Origin: DAOTVC01 sp034437215
GTDB lineage: Bacteria > Chloroflexota > Anaerolineae > B4-G1 > SLSP01
Length of the DNA stretch: 64,000 bases
Reading direction: 5' to 3'
NCBI GenBank assembly: GCA_034437215.1
Contig: DAOTVC010000106.1
Span: 1 to 64,000, forward strand
A program made the position numbers and the translations under genes. Below are positions 15,292 to 23,073 of this stretch, piece by piece. The notes beneath the pieces were generated by a model. That model did not search any database and was not told the origin of the DNA. It was given only the letters and a program-made list of their open reading frames with translations. How positions within the stretch are numbered: the stretch's first letter is position 1; each line of letters begins with the position of its first letter.

Positions 15292-16703
15292 AGCACAGTC
15301 GGGCGATGCGTATCTTCGTCTTCCTCGTTCTCCTCGTGGACGTGGCGACGTCCGCCATGGCCTTCGTGTCGGCCTTCTTTTTGCGCCAGGTGATTCCCTG
15401 GCCCCGTCTCGCGGGAGAGGTGGGCCCCTTCGTCGAGTATCTGCCGATGCTGGTCATCCACACCTTCTCCATCGTCCTGGTCTTCTTCTTCGCACGCCTC
15501 TACAATCTGCAGCGGGCCTCCCGGATCGACGAGATCTACGGTGTCGTCGCCGGGGTGACGGTGGGCACGCTCATGGGGGTGGCCGTCGCAGCTCTCACCC
15601 TCCAGGACTTCAGCATCGGGCGTGACTACTCCCGGGGTATGGTCCTCTACGCCTGGCTCCTCAGTATCGTGCTCGTGACCTCGGGCCGGCTCTTCAACGG
15701 TTGGCTCCGGCAGCGCCTCGTGCGCCGGGGATGGGGGAGGCGGCGCGTCACCGTCATCGGTTTGGGGGACATCGCCCGCATGATCGTCCAGAAGATCCTC
15801 TGGACGCCAGAGCTGGGCTATGACCTGGTGGGTGTGGTGGAGAACAACGGCAGCCAGGTGGACAGTCTGTTGGGGGTCCCCGTGATTGGGAATGCCATGG
15901 ATCTGACCTCCATCATCGAGGAGCATGAGGTGGAGGAGATCATCATTGCTCTGCCTGAGGAGACCTCCCACCAGGAGATTCTCTGGTTGATCTCCGAGTG
16001 CGAGCGGGGTAGGGTCACCATCCGTGTATACCCCGACCTCTTCCAGATTATGGCGGGACCGGTCAGCATCGGCGAGATGGGCGGCATGCCCCTGCTCACG
16101 GTGCGCGACATCGCCCAGACGGGTTGGCGGAACACGGCCAAACGGGTCATGGACATCGCGGTCGCCGGTGCGGCTCTGATCATCGGCTCCCCCCTGATGC
16201 TCTGCATCGCGGTGATCATCAAACTGGAGTCGCCCGGCCCCGTCTTCTATGTGCAGGAGCGGATGGGGCTGGATGCCCGTCCCTTTCCCATTCTCAAATT
16301 TCGCTCGATGCGGAGCGACGCCGAGAAAGCGGGGCCGGGATGGACCCGCCCCGGCGATCCCCGGCGCACCCGCGTGGGCAGCTTTCTGCGCGCGACGAAC
16401 CTCGATGAGCTGCCGCAGTTTATCAACGTGCTCCTGGGTGACATGAGCGTCGTAGGGCCCCGTCCCGAGCGTCCCGTCTACGTTGAGCAGTTCCGGCGCA
16501 GCATTCCCCGTTACATGGAGCGCCACCGGGAGAAGGCCGGTTTGACCGGCTGGGCGCAGATCAATGGTTTCCGGGGCGATACCTCCATCTCGGAGCGTAC
16601 GAAGTACGATCTGTGGTATATTGAGAATTGGTCGTTGATGTTGGACGTCAAGATTATCATCCGTACCGCCCTGCAGGTCTTCCGCTCGCCCAACGCTTAC
16701 TGA
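15288..16703 (+). CDS. Polyprenyl glycosylphosphotransferase (WcaJ/CpsE-like)
   Basis: The 471-residue integral membrane enzyme transfers a sugar-1-phosphate from a nucleotide sugar to undecaprenyl phosphate, the first step of exopolysaccharide repeat-unit synthesis. It has four N-terminal membrane segments (about 6-120). A CoA-binding-like Rossmann domain starts VTVIGLGDIARM (about 145-265), and a fifth hydrophobic hairpin follows KRVMDIAVAGAAL (about 283-315). The bacterial sugar transferase domain contains FKFRSM-type ILKFRSMRSDAE, LDELPQFINVL, MSVVGPRPERP and KAGLTGWAQING. The start is GTG at 15288 overlapping the previous stop, with an ATG at 15306 as alternative. No polymerase or flippase is in the window. 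Confidence 0.94.
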   Translation: MKHSRAMRIFVFLVLLVDVATSAMAFVSAFFLRQVIPWPRLAGEVGPFVEYLPMLVIHTFSIVLVFFFARLYNLQRASRIDEIYGVVAGVTVGTLMGVAVAALTLQDFSIGRDYSRGMVLYAWLLSIVLVTSGRLFNGWLRQRLVRRGWGRRRVTVIGLGDIARMIVQKILWTPELGYDLVGVVENNGSQVDSLLGVPVIGNAMDLTSIIEEHEVEEIIIALPEETSHQEILWLISECERGRVTIRVYPDLFQIMAGPVSIGEMGGMPLLTVRDIAQTGWRNTAKRVMDIAVAGAALIIGSPLMLCIAVIIKLESPGPVFYVQERMGLDARPFPILKFRSMRSDAEKAGPGWTRPGDPRRTRVGSFLRATNLDELPQFINVLLGDMSVVGPRPERPVYVEQFRRSIPRYMERHREKAGLTGWAQINGFRGDTSISERTKYDLWYIENWSLMLDVKIIIRTALQVFRSPNAY

Positions 16704-16704
16704 A

Positions 16705-16797
16705 GAACGCGAATTTAATAACTTGAGCAAGAGCAAACTGAAAGCGCTCCTGAGAGAAGCCTACAATGCCCCAGTTATTTCGCTTTCAGTCCTGAAC
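16705..16797 (+). ncRNA. Candidate structured RNA element, copy 2
   Basis: This is a 93-nt copy of the element at 7781 and 57185. Perfect 10-bp arms ACTGAAAGCG (16737-16746) and CGCTTTCAGT (16781-16790) enclose 34 nt that contain CTACAATG. It starts 1 bp after the upstream stop and ends 14 nt before the TTG start at 16812, so it occupies the 5' leader of the methyltransferase gene. Confidence 0.6.
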
Positions 16798-16811
16798 GAT
16801 AGGAGGTCGAG

Positions 16812-17621
16812 TTGCCCGAAAGAGTCGCCGAAAGCGTCCCCTCCGTCCTCTATGATGAGGACTACTTTCTGAAGGCCTGCGAGGGCTACAGTGAGTTCGT
16901 CTCGAGCGAGGGGGAGTATCTCTCCCGGCGCCTGTCGGAGGCCCTGGCCGTAGCAGGGATCGCTCCCGGCATGCAGGTTCTGGACGTGGGGTGCGGGCGC
17001 GGGGAGCTCCTCCGGCACGTCCACCGGCTGGGGGCGCGCCCTTTTGGCATCGACTATGCCACGGTAGCGGTCCGGATGGCGCGCGCGGTCGTCGATCGGG
17101 AGACAGAAGGGGGGGCGGAGATCGGTGTCTACCGGGCGAACGCCCAGCAGCTCCCCTTCGTACAGGCGAGCTTCGATCGGGTGCTCATGCTGGACATCGT
17201 GGAGCACCTCTACCCCGAGGAGCTGGAGCGGGCGCTGCAGGATGCGGCGCGCGTCCTCCGCCCCGGAGGGCGCATCGTTCTCCACACCGCGCCCAATGTC
17301 TGGTACGACCGCTACGCCTATCCGCTGGTGCGGCTGGTGCGGCGGCTGCTGGGGCAGGGGCAGGGCTACCCTGCCGATCCCCGGGCCTTTCTGGTGCCCG
17401 AAAACGTCCACGTGCACGTCAACGAGCAGTCGCTTCTCAGCCTCCGGCGCAATCTGCGGGGTGCCGGCTTTATCCGCATCCAGAGCTGGTTAAGCACCCC
17501 GCCTCAGAATCGGCAGGAGCACGCCCTCTTCGGAATGGCCCGGAAGGTGCTCTTCCGCGCCCCCCCTTTCCGCTGGTTCTTCCAACGTGAGGTCTTTGCC
17601 GTGGGGGAGAGGCCCGGATGA
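16812..17621 (+). CDS. Class I SAM-dependent methyltransferase
   Basis: The 269-residue protein has a Rossmann methyltransferase core. Motif I is VLDVGCGRGELL (about 57-68), the acidic ribose-binding loop is PFGIDYA, motif II is RVLMLDIVEHL and motif III is LRPGGRIVLHTAPN. The C-terminal half is basic and may bind a membrane or a polymer. The start is TTG at 16812, preceded by AGGAGGTCGAG. It follows the polysaccharide genes and overlaps the sortase gene by ATGA, so it may methylate a surface glycan or its lipid carrier. The acceptor is unknown. The candidate RNA element lies in its leader. Confidence 0.9.
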   Translation: MPERVAESVPSVLYDEDYFLKACEGYSEFVSSEGEYLSRRLSEALAVAGIAPGMQVLDVGCGRGELLRHVHRLGARPFGIDYATVAVRMARAVVDRETEGGAEIGVYRANAQQLPFVQASFDRVLMLDIVEHLYPEELERALQDAARVLRPGGRIVLHTAPNVWYDRYAYPLVRLVRRLLGQGQGYPADPRAFLVPENVHVHVNEQSLLSLRRNLRGAGFIRIQSWLSTPPQNRQEHALFGMARKVLFRAPPFRWFFQREVFAVGERPG

Positions 17622-18553
17622 AGCATCGGCGTCTTCTGGACGAGCTTTCGATTGAGGAGCTCGACGCCTACCTGGCGTTGCGCAAGCGCCAGGAGCGCCT
17701 CGAGCGCCTGCGGGAGCGCGGCGGGACACCCGAGGGGCGGGAGGTCCTGGGAAGTGCTCGGGGGGCGCCCGAGGTCGCTCCTCCGGCTCCGGCGTCGCGT
17801 ACCAGCAGACCCGATCGGCGCTACAGCGCCCAGGTCGAGGAGCGACGACCGCGCCGGGAGGGCCTGCAGATCAATTGGCGCTGGGTTTGGGATCGCGTTC
17901 TGCTGATGGTGGAGATTCTGGCTATCCTGGGATTGCTCCTCGTCATCCTCCAGCTGCTTTTGACCGTGCGCCAGATCAACGACGAGAGTGCTGCTGCGCA
18001 GATTCTGCCCACACCCACGGCTACCCCGGCGATTCGAGTGGCTCTCCTGCCCAGCGGTCACACCCCGCCCGATGCCCTGGGGCGCTCGGAGCCGGCGGCT
18101 GTACCTGTCCATCTGCGGGGCCTAGTGGAGGAGATCACGCCCCTGCCCGTGCCCACGCCCGGTCCCGAACAGGCGCAGCGCATCGTCATCGACGCCATCG
18201 GGGTCGATGCGCCCGTGGTCGAAGGGGACGACTGGGAGTCACTGAAGAAGGGGGCCGGTCATCACCTGGGCAGTGCCAACCCCGGGGAGCGCGGCAACTG
18301 TGTCATCTCGGCTCACAACGATATCTACGGGGAGATCTTCCGTGATCTGCCGGAGGTCAAGGTGGGAGACGTGATCGAGGTGCACACCCAGAGCCAGATC
18401 TACCGCTACGTGGCACAGGAATCGCGCATCATTCAGCCCACAGAGGTGAGCGTGATGGCCCCGACCAGCTCGCCGGTGCTCACCCTCATCTCCTGCTATC
18501 CCTACGGTATCGACACCCACCGCATTGTGATCATCGCCACGCTGCAGCCCTGA
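17618..18553 (+). CDS. Membrane-anchored sortase
   Basis: The 311-residue protein has a basic, coiled cytoplasmic N-terminus, one membrane segment (about 97-120, LLMVEILAILGLLLVILQLLLTV minus edges) and a Pro/Thr linker. The sortase beta-barrel starts near IVIDAIGVDAPVVEG. Catalytic residues are the His in VISAHND, the Cys in TLISCYPYG and the Arg in DTHRIV. This single-pass class D/E-like layout fits Gram-positive-type or Chloroflexota sortases that cleave a C-terminal sorting signal. No obvious LPxTG-type substrate occurs in the window. It is the last gene of the run; a 15-bp hairpin follows at 18578-18615. Confidence 0.92.
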   Translation: MKHRRLLDELSIEELDAYLALRKRQERLERLRERGGTPEGREVLGSARGAPEVAPPAPASRTSRPDRRYSAQVEERRPRREGLQINWRWVWDRVLLMVEILAILGLLLVILQLLLTVRQINDESAAAQILPTPTATPAIRVALLPSGHTPPDALGRSEPAAVPVHLRGLVEEITPLPVPTPGPEQAQRIVIDAIGVDAPVVEGDDWESLKKGAGHHLGSANPGERGNCVISAHNDIYGEIFRDLPEVKVGDVIEVHTQSQIYRYVAQESRIIQPTEVSVMAPTSSPVLTLISCYPYGIDTHRIVIIATLQP

Positions 18554-18577
18554 CCGTACCGTCCGCGAAATAGTTAC

Positions 18578-18615
18578 CAACCCCCGCCCGAAGCCACGAT
18601 TTCGGGCGGGGGTTG
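18578..18615. terminator. Bidirectional terminator hairpin after the sortase gene
   Basis: CAACCCCCGCCCGAA (18578-18592) is perfectly inverted at 18601-18615, with an 8-nt loop, between two convergent genes. A clear U-run is lacking on both sides, so termination is inferred from position and stability. Confidence 0.65.
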
Positions 18616-18638
18616 CAGCTTAGAGAGGGAGCCGGCGG

Positions 18639-19439
18639 TCAACTCTGGGCCAGCAGTCCTGCGCCCTCTTCCCGTCGCACTGCCGTCTCCGCCGGGCGGC
18701 GAACCTGCCTGAAACTCTGCCCGAAACTCCATCCCAGCGCCGTGTCGACGAGGAAGGCTACCCAGAGGTTCTGGGTTTGGATGAAGAGCAGAGCGCTGAC
18801 GACGGCCAGAAAGGCGCGTACGAGTAGGTCGCGTCCTCTTTCGGAGGAGCGCAGGTCGGCCCAGCGGGCAGGGTTGATGGCAGCCTCGAGGGCCACGAGG
18901 AGGAGCCCGGCCCACGCGCCCCTGCCGATCCCCAAGACGAGGATGAAGGGCTCGCGGTAGAAGGCCCAGTGCACCTCGTGGTAGAGGGCCTCATGCAGGG
19001 CCGTGCCGAGATCGTGCTCGGTTGGGGTAGCGGGGGGCGCTGCGATGTGCGCGGCCTGCCTCTCACCGGCGAAGAGAACGAAGGCCGCCAGGGTGCCGAT
19101 GAGCACGCCCCATCCCACGTCGCGGGCCCAGTCCTCCCAGGCGGTGAGGGTCCCTGCCGAATCGAGAGCTGCGTTTAGCCACGGTGGGGATTGCAGGCCG
19201 AGACCGCGGGCGGTGAGCTGCCCCTGTCCGAGCAGGACCCACGCAGGAATTCCGACGGCGAAGAGCAGGCGGAGGATCTGGTAGACCCAGGGACGGCCCG
19301 ACCAGGTGCGCCACCGGGCAGCCCAGGGGCGTTCCAGCCGTCGGAGCAGCCAAGCTACCCACGCGGCGACCCCCGCAAGGAGGATGGAGCCGCCCAGCCA
19401 GAGCCCACGAGCTTCTAACGGGGAGAGGTCAGCGTCCAT
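18639..19439 (-). CDS. Polytopic membrane protein, unknown
   Basis: The 266-residue product has five or six hydrophobic segments: near residues 14-32, 50-68, 107-125, 165-185, 210-225 and 230-240. A central hydrophilic region carries LHEALYHEVHWAFYREP. That cluster of Glu/His residues next to membrane helices recalls intramembrane proteases of the CPBP type, but I do not see the diagnostic EExxxR motif, so no function is claimed. The start ATG overlaps the end of the upstream histidine-kinase gene by 11 bp (19429-19439), indicating co-translation with that kinase. It might be a cofactor or output of that sensor. Confidence 0.8.
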   Translation of the reverse strand: MDADLSPLEARGLWLGGSILLAGVAAWVAWLLRRLERPWAARWRTWSGRPWVYQILRLLFAVGIPAWVLLGQGQLTARGLGLQSPPWLNAALDSAGTLTAWEDWARDVGWGVLIGTLAAFVLFAGERQAAHIAAPPATPTEHDLGTALHEALYHEVHWAFYREPFILVLGIGRGAWAGLLLVALEAAINPARWADLRSSERGRDLLVRAFLAVVSALLFIQTQNLWVAFLVDTALGWSFGQSFRQVRRPAETAVRREEGAGLLAQS

Positions 19440-21216
19440 TCGCCAGCAGTGCCTCGTGGATGGGGATGGTCACGCTGATCTTCGTCCCCTGGCCCGGGTT
19501 GGATTTGATCACCGTCTTCCCCCCGACGAGGGAGGCTCGCTCGCGCAGGTTGAGCATGCCCAGGCTGGTGCGCTCGGCGTAGCTCTCTTCGACGGAGGCG
19601 ACGTCGAAGCCCACGCCGTTGTCTTCGACCTCGGCGATCACGTTCATGCCCCGCTTATAGAGGCGGATCCAGAGGTCCGAAGCCTGGGCGTGTTTGCGGG
19701 CGTTGGTCATCGCCTCTTCGATGATGTAGAAGATGGATCCCTGGGACTCCTTGTCGAGATAGCGGTTGATCCCCTCTTCAGCCTCCAGATGAATCGCGAT
19801 GTCGTCCGTCTCGGTGATCTTGGCGCGGTACTGTTCGAGGGCTGCGACGAGCCCCTGGCTCTCCAGAATCAGAGGGCGCAGGGTGAAGAGCATCTGGCGG
19901 ATGATCTTCGTCGTCCGGCGCGCCAACTCCTCGAGCTGTTGCAGCTCCTCGTGGGCCCGCTCCGGCTCCCGGCTGATCAACATGCGGATGTAGTTCAGCC
20001 GCATGGCGATGGCGGCGATGGTCTGGGTGGGGCCATCGTGAAGATCCCGGGCCAGCTTCTTGCGGGCATCTTCCTCGACGGCGACCAAGCGCTCCTTCTC
20101 CTCCATCAGGTTCTGATAGAGCTGGGCGTTCTGCAGCGCCATCACCGCCTGATTGCAGATGGCGTCCAGGAGATCTTGGAAGTCCTTGGTGTAGACGTTG
20201 TCCTCGGTGCTGGCGACGACCATCACCCCGTAACTCTCGAAGCCGGCACGCAGCGGAACGACGCTGGCCTGACGGCACTGATGCATGGCGATGACCTTGC
20301 CCAACTCCGGGTCGGTACCCGGTTCGTCCACGACCACCGCACCGGCCTTTTTGAGGGATTCCGCGAGCGCTCCGGCCTGCGCGGGAAAGCGCGCGCGCCG
20401 GTCGCTGGCGGTCAACCCGTGCGAGGTAGCCACGTAGAGGCTCTGGTCCATCCCAAAGAGCAGGATCATCTGGATCTGGGAGATCTCACGCCCCACGAGC
20501 TCTCGCAGACCGGCTTGGCTCACGTCGAGGGCCGCCTGCAGGACGCGCTCGTAGTTCAGGGTGGCGCTGAGGGTGCTGGCCAGTTCGAAGATGAGACGGA
20601 CCCGTTGATGGGCCGAGTCGAGGGCCGCTTGGCTCTCCCGCTCTTCCTCCGTGCGCTCCACGAGCAGCAGCTGCCGGATCTTGAAGCCCACCCGGCTCAT
20701 TGCCACCCCGGCGGTGAGGAGGATCAGGCCGTTGGTGATGTAGACGAGGAAGTTGTTCCAGAGGGTACTGATACCCAGTGTCCACGAGAGTTCCAGCGAC
20801 CGCCAGGCCGTCCACCAGTAGAGCAGTACCGTCCCCCCGGTAACCAGAAGGCTCACCGGCCAGCTGTAACGCAGAGCAGTGGTGATGATGGGGATAAAGG
20901 CCACGAAGATGAGGGGGCTACTGGGGCCTCCCGTCGCCTGGATGAGCCCCAGGGTGAGGGAAACGTCCAGCGTCAGCGTGAAGAAGGTCATCGGGCGACG
21001 GAAGGCGTTGAGCATCAGCATCAGCATGACGAGGAGGTTGGCGATGGCGCCTGTGATCAAGAGCGCGATGATGGTGGGCGTGAAGATGGTCTCTGCTGGC
21101 GTCACCGTCGTCTGGATTCCCAGGACGGCGGTGACGGCCACCAGGTAGAACCAGCGGATGTTGCTGTAGAGCCACTCGATCTTGAAGTCGGACTGGGTCA
21201 TCGACTTCCGATCCAT
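19429..21216 (-). CDS. NarL-type (HisKA_3) membrane histidine kinase with GAF domain
   Basis: From the ATG at 21216 the kinase has 595 residues. Five or six membrane segments span about 22-178. A GAF domain at about 205-365 includes IFELASTLSATLNYERVL and VVPLRAGFESYGVMVVAS. The HisKA_3 dimerisation helix is LARDLHDGPTQTIAA with phospho-acceptor His393. The C-terminal HATPase shows EEAMTNARKHAQA (N box), VEDNGVGFD (G1) and GTKISVTIPI. This is the NarX/DegS/LiaS class, usually paired with a LuxR-type response regulator, but no such gene is adjacent. The frame is open further upstream into ychF; the ATG just after the ychF stop fits best, with another ATG at 21201. It follows ychF by 22 bp and overlaps the next membrane-protein gene. 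Confidence 0.92.
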   Translation of the reverse strand: MDRKSMTQSDFKIEWLYSNIRWFYLVAVTAVLGIQTTVTPAETIFTPTIIALLITGAIANLLVMLMLMLNAFRRPMTFFTLTLDVSLTLGLIQATGGPSSPLIFVAFIPIITTALRYSWPVSLLVTGGTVLLYWWTAWRSLELSWTLGISTLWNNFLVYITNGLILLTAGVAMSRVGFKIRQLLLVERTEEERESQAALDSAHQRVRLIFELASTLSATLNYERVLQAALDVSQAGLRELVGREISQIQMILLFGMDQSLYVATSHGLTASDRRARFPAQAGALAESLKKAGAVVVDEPGTDPELGKVIAMHQCRQASVVPLRAGFESYGVMVVASTEDNVYTKDFQDLLDAICNQAVMALQNAQLYQNLMEEKERLVAVEEDARKKLARDLHDGPTQTIAAIAMRLNYIRMLISREPERAHEELQQLEELARRTTKIIRQMLFTLRPLILESQGLVAALEQYRAKITETDDIAIHLEAEEGINRYLDKESQGSIFYIIEEAMTNARKHAQASDLWIRLYKRGMNVIAEVEDNGVGFDVASVEESYAERTSLGMLNLRERASLVGGKTVIKSNPGQGTKISVTIPIHEALLANGR

Positions 21217-21238
21217 CTTGACCCTACGCTGCTCTATC

Positions 21239-22321
21239 TCAGACGGAGAAACGGATGTGGACGATGTCGCCATCCTGCACCACGTATTCCTTGCCTTCGA
21301 GGCGTAACAGGCCGGCCTTGCGCGCGGCACTCATGCCACCGGCCGCCAACAGTTCGTCATGGGGGATCACCTCTGCCCGAATAAAGCCCCGGGCAAGATC
21401 GGTGTGTATCGTCGCTGCGGCATCCAGGGCGGTCTCCCCTGCCTGCAGCGTCCATGCTCGCACCTCCTCTTCACTCACGGTGAAGAAGGAGAGGAGTTCC
21501 AACAGCTCGTAGGAGGTCTGAATAACCCGTCTGAGCCCCGATTGCTCGATTCCGAACTCCTCCATGAAGAGCGCGCGCTCCTCCGGGGAGAGCTGAGCAA
21601 TTTCCATCTCCAGCTTCCCCGGAAGCGCGAGCAGCACCGTCTGGGGGTGAGCGTACTCCACCATCTCTGCGGGGTCTGCGTTCTCCTCGTCGGTGTTCAG
21701 GAGGACGAGGGTGGGCTTCAGGGTGAGCAGACCGAAACCGCGCAAAGTCTCCTGCTCCTCAGCCGTGAACTCCAGGGCACGGAGGGGGAGCTCGATCTCC
21801 AGCGCTTCCCGAAGACGGGTGAAGAGGGCCTCCTCGTCGACAAAGCGCGCGCGTTCCTCACCGCGTGCGCCCTTCTGCAGCCCCTCTGCAATGCGCTCCA
21901 GCCGATTCGTCACGCTGATCAGGTCCACCAGCAGCATCTCGCTGTGCAAGAGATCCAGATCCCTCTGGGGGTCGACGCTCTCCAGGGGATGGGGCACCAG
22001 ATCGCTCTCGAAAGCGCGTACCACGTGCACGAAGGCGTCGACCGTGGCGATCTGGTTGCGGAGTTGACCGCTGATCCCGCTGGCGCTGATGCCCTTGTCC
22101 AACCCGGCGATGTCCAGGTAGGTCACCTTGGCGTAGGTGGTCTTGCGCGGTTTGAAGAGGGCGCTGAGGCGATCCACCCGCTCGTCGGGTACCTCCACGA
22201 TGGCGCGGTGCAGCTCCATCTTCCCCATCGAGGCCGCCGCGGTAGGGTGGTTGCTCCTGGTCAGCGCGTTGAAGACCGTGGTCTTCCCGCTGGTGGGTAG
22301 TCCGATGATCCCTAACTCCAT
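21239..22321 (-). CDS. ychF: Ribosome-binding ATPase YchF (Obg family)
   Basis: The 360-residue P-loop protein has G1 IGLPTSGKTTVFNAL, the switch region PDERVDRLSALFKPRKTTYAKV, G3 DIAGL and a C-terminal TGS domain ending DGDIVHIRFSV. A coiled insertion (about 135-195) separates the G-domain halves. YchF preferentially binds ATP in studied bacteria and associates with the ribosome and stress responses. The family ATP-specific NxxE motif is seen as NTDEEN. The length matches the family. A TATAAT box lies about 65 nt upstream, inside the gap to the DUF624 gene. The kinase gene follows 22 bp downstream. Confidence 0.96.
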   Translation of the reverse strand: MELGIIGLPTSGKTTVFNALTRSNHPTAAASMGKMELHRAIVEVPDERVDRLSALFKPRKTTYAKVTYLDIAGLDKGISASGISGQLRNQIATVDAFVHVVRAFESDLVPHPLESVDPQRDLDLLHSEMLLVDLISVTNRLERIAEGLQKGARGEERARFVDEEALFTRLREALEIELPLRALEFTAEEQETLRGFGLLTLKPTLVLLNTDEENADPAEMVEYAHPQTVLLALPGKLEMEIAQLSPEERALFMEEFGIEQSGLRRVIQTSYELLELLSFFTVSEEEVRAWTLQAGETALDAAATIHTDLARGFIRAEVIPHDELLAAGGMSAARKAGLLRLEGKEYVVQDGDIVHIRFSV

Positions 22322-22384
22322 GTTCTCCTTCGCTGCCTTGAGATCCCCGCAGTAGTTTGAAATCCGTTAGTGCTTCTGGCTCCT

Positions 22385-22412
22385 ATTATACCTCATTCTG
22401 GGCTCCCGTCAC
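22385..22412 (-). promoter_or_regulatory. Probable promoter of ychF
   Basis: On the minus strand GTGACG is followed after 16 nt by TATAAT (22385-22390). It overlaps the 3' end of the upstream DUF624 gene and lies about 65 nt before the ychF ATG. The -10 is perfect; the -35 is weak. Confidence 0.5.
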
Positions 22413-23073
22413 GGTCAGCTTCCTTCTCGGCCCGGGATTCGAGGATGGGCTGTACGAAGGACTTGACGGCGTTGACGCTCAGGAGAGCGGTCAGGGCCGG
22501 GTAGAGGATTATGAGGGGGAGGAGCATGACGAAGCGCAGGCAGACGAAGGCGATCACCCCCAGGAGGGCGAGCAGGATGAGGGTCTGCAGGGGGCGTAGC
22601 AGGACGAGGTAGAGGCTGTTGCGGAGGGAGAGCAGGAAGCGTGGCTCGACCATCTCCACCTGGAAGGCCAGCAGGTAGAAGCCGAAGGCGGACCAGAGAA
22701 TGCCGATGACAATCCACAGGGCCGTCAACCAACCGGCAACCTCCTCGGAGACCGGGGAGAGCTCGGAGAGGGTGTAGAAGCGTAGATTGACCAGGATCAG
22801 CAGGTACCCCCCGACGACGAGCAGCGTGTTGCCCCAGTTCCGGGGGCCGTAGCCCTTCACCCCGTCCCAGAAGTCCTGCCACGAGGTCGTGCGCCCTTCG
22901 AGGGCGCGCCGGGCAACGTACCAGAGTCCGGCTTGTGAAAAGGGGCCGGGTATGACGAGCGCGGTAGCGAACCACGTTACGATGCTCATCAGCATGAGGG
23001 GGAAGAGCTCCTCGTAGAGGGTCTTGAAGCTCCGTCCAGTGACCTGGAAAACTTGCAGGGGACTCCTGTTCAT
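22393..23073 (-). CDS. DUF624/YesL-like membrane protein
   Basis: The 226-residue protein has five or six membrane segments and starts with the DUF624-like pattern SFKTLYEELFPLMLMSIVTWF, in which two helices follow a short amphipathic N-terminus. Further hydrophobic blocks lie at about 90-108, 125-150, 165-190 and 195-215. YesL-type proteins are often found beside carbohydrate-use genes but have no assigned activity. The ATG overlaps the stop of the upstream 763-residue gene (ATGA-type, 23070-23073), so the two are co-translated and may form a complex. The last ten residues are charged (EKEADRDGSPE). Confidence 0.8.
   Translation of the reverse strand: MNRSPLQVFQVTGRSFKTLYEELFPLMLMSIVTWFATALVIPGPFSQAGLWYVARRALEGRTTSWQDFWDGVKGYGPRNWGNTLLVVGGYLLILVNLRFYTLSELSPVSEEVAGWLTALWIVIGILWSAFGFYLLAFQVEMVEPRFLLSLRNSLYLVLLRPLQTLILLALLGVIAFVCLRFVMLLPLIILYPALTALLSVNAVKSFVQPILESRAEKEADRDGSPE

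Noticed and set aside
18639..19439. CPBP-family intramembrane protease
   Set aside because: The Glu/His cluster is suggestive, but the EExxxR and related motifs are not clearly present.
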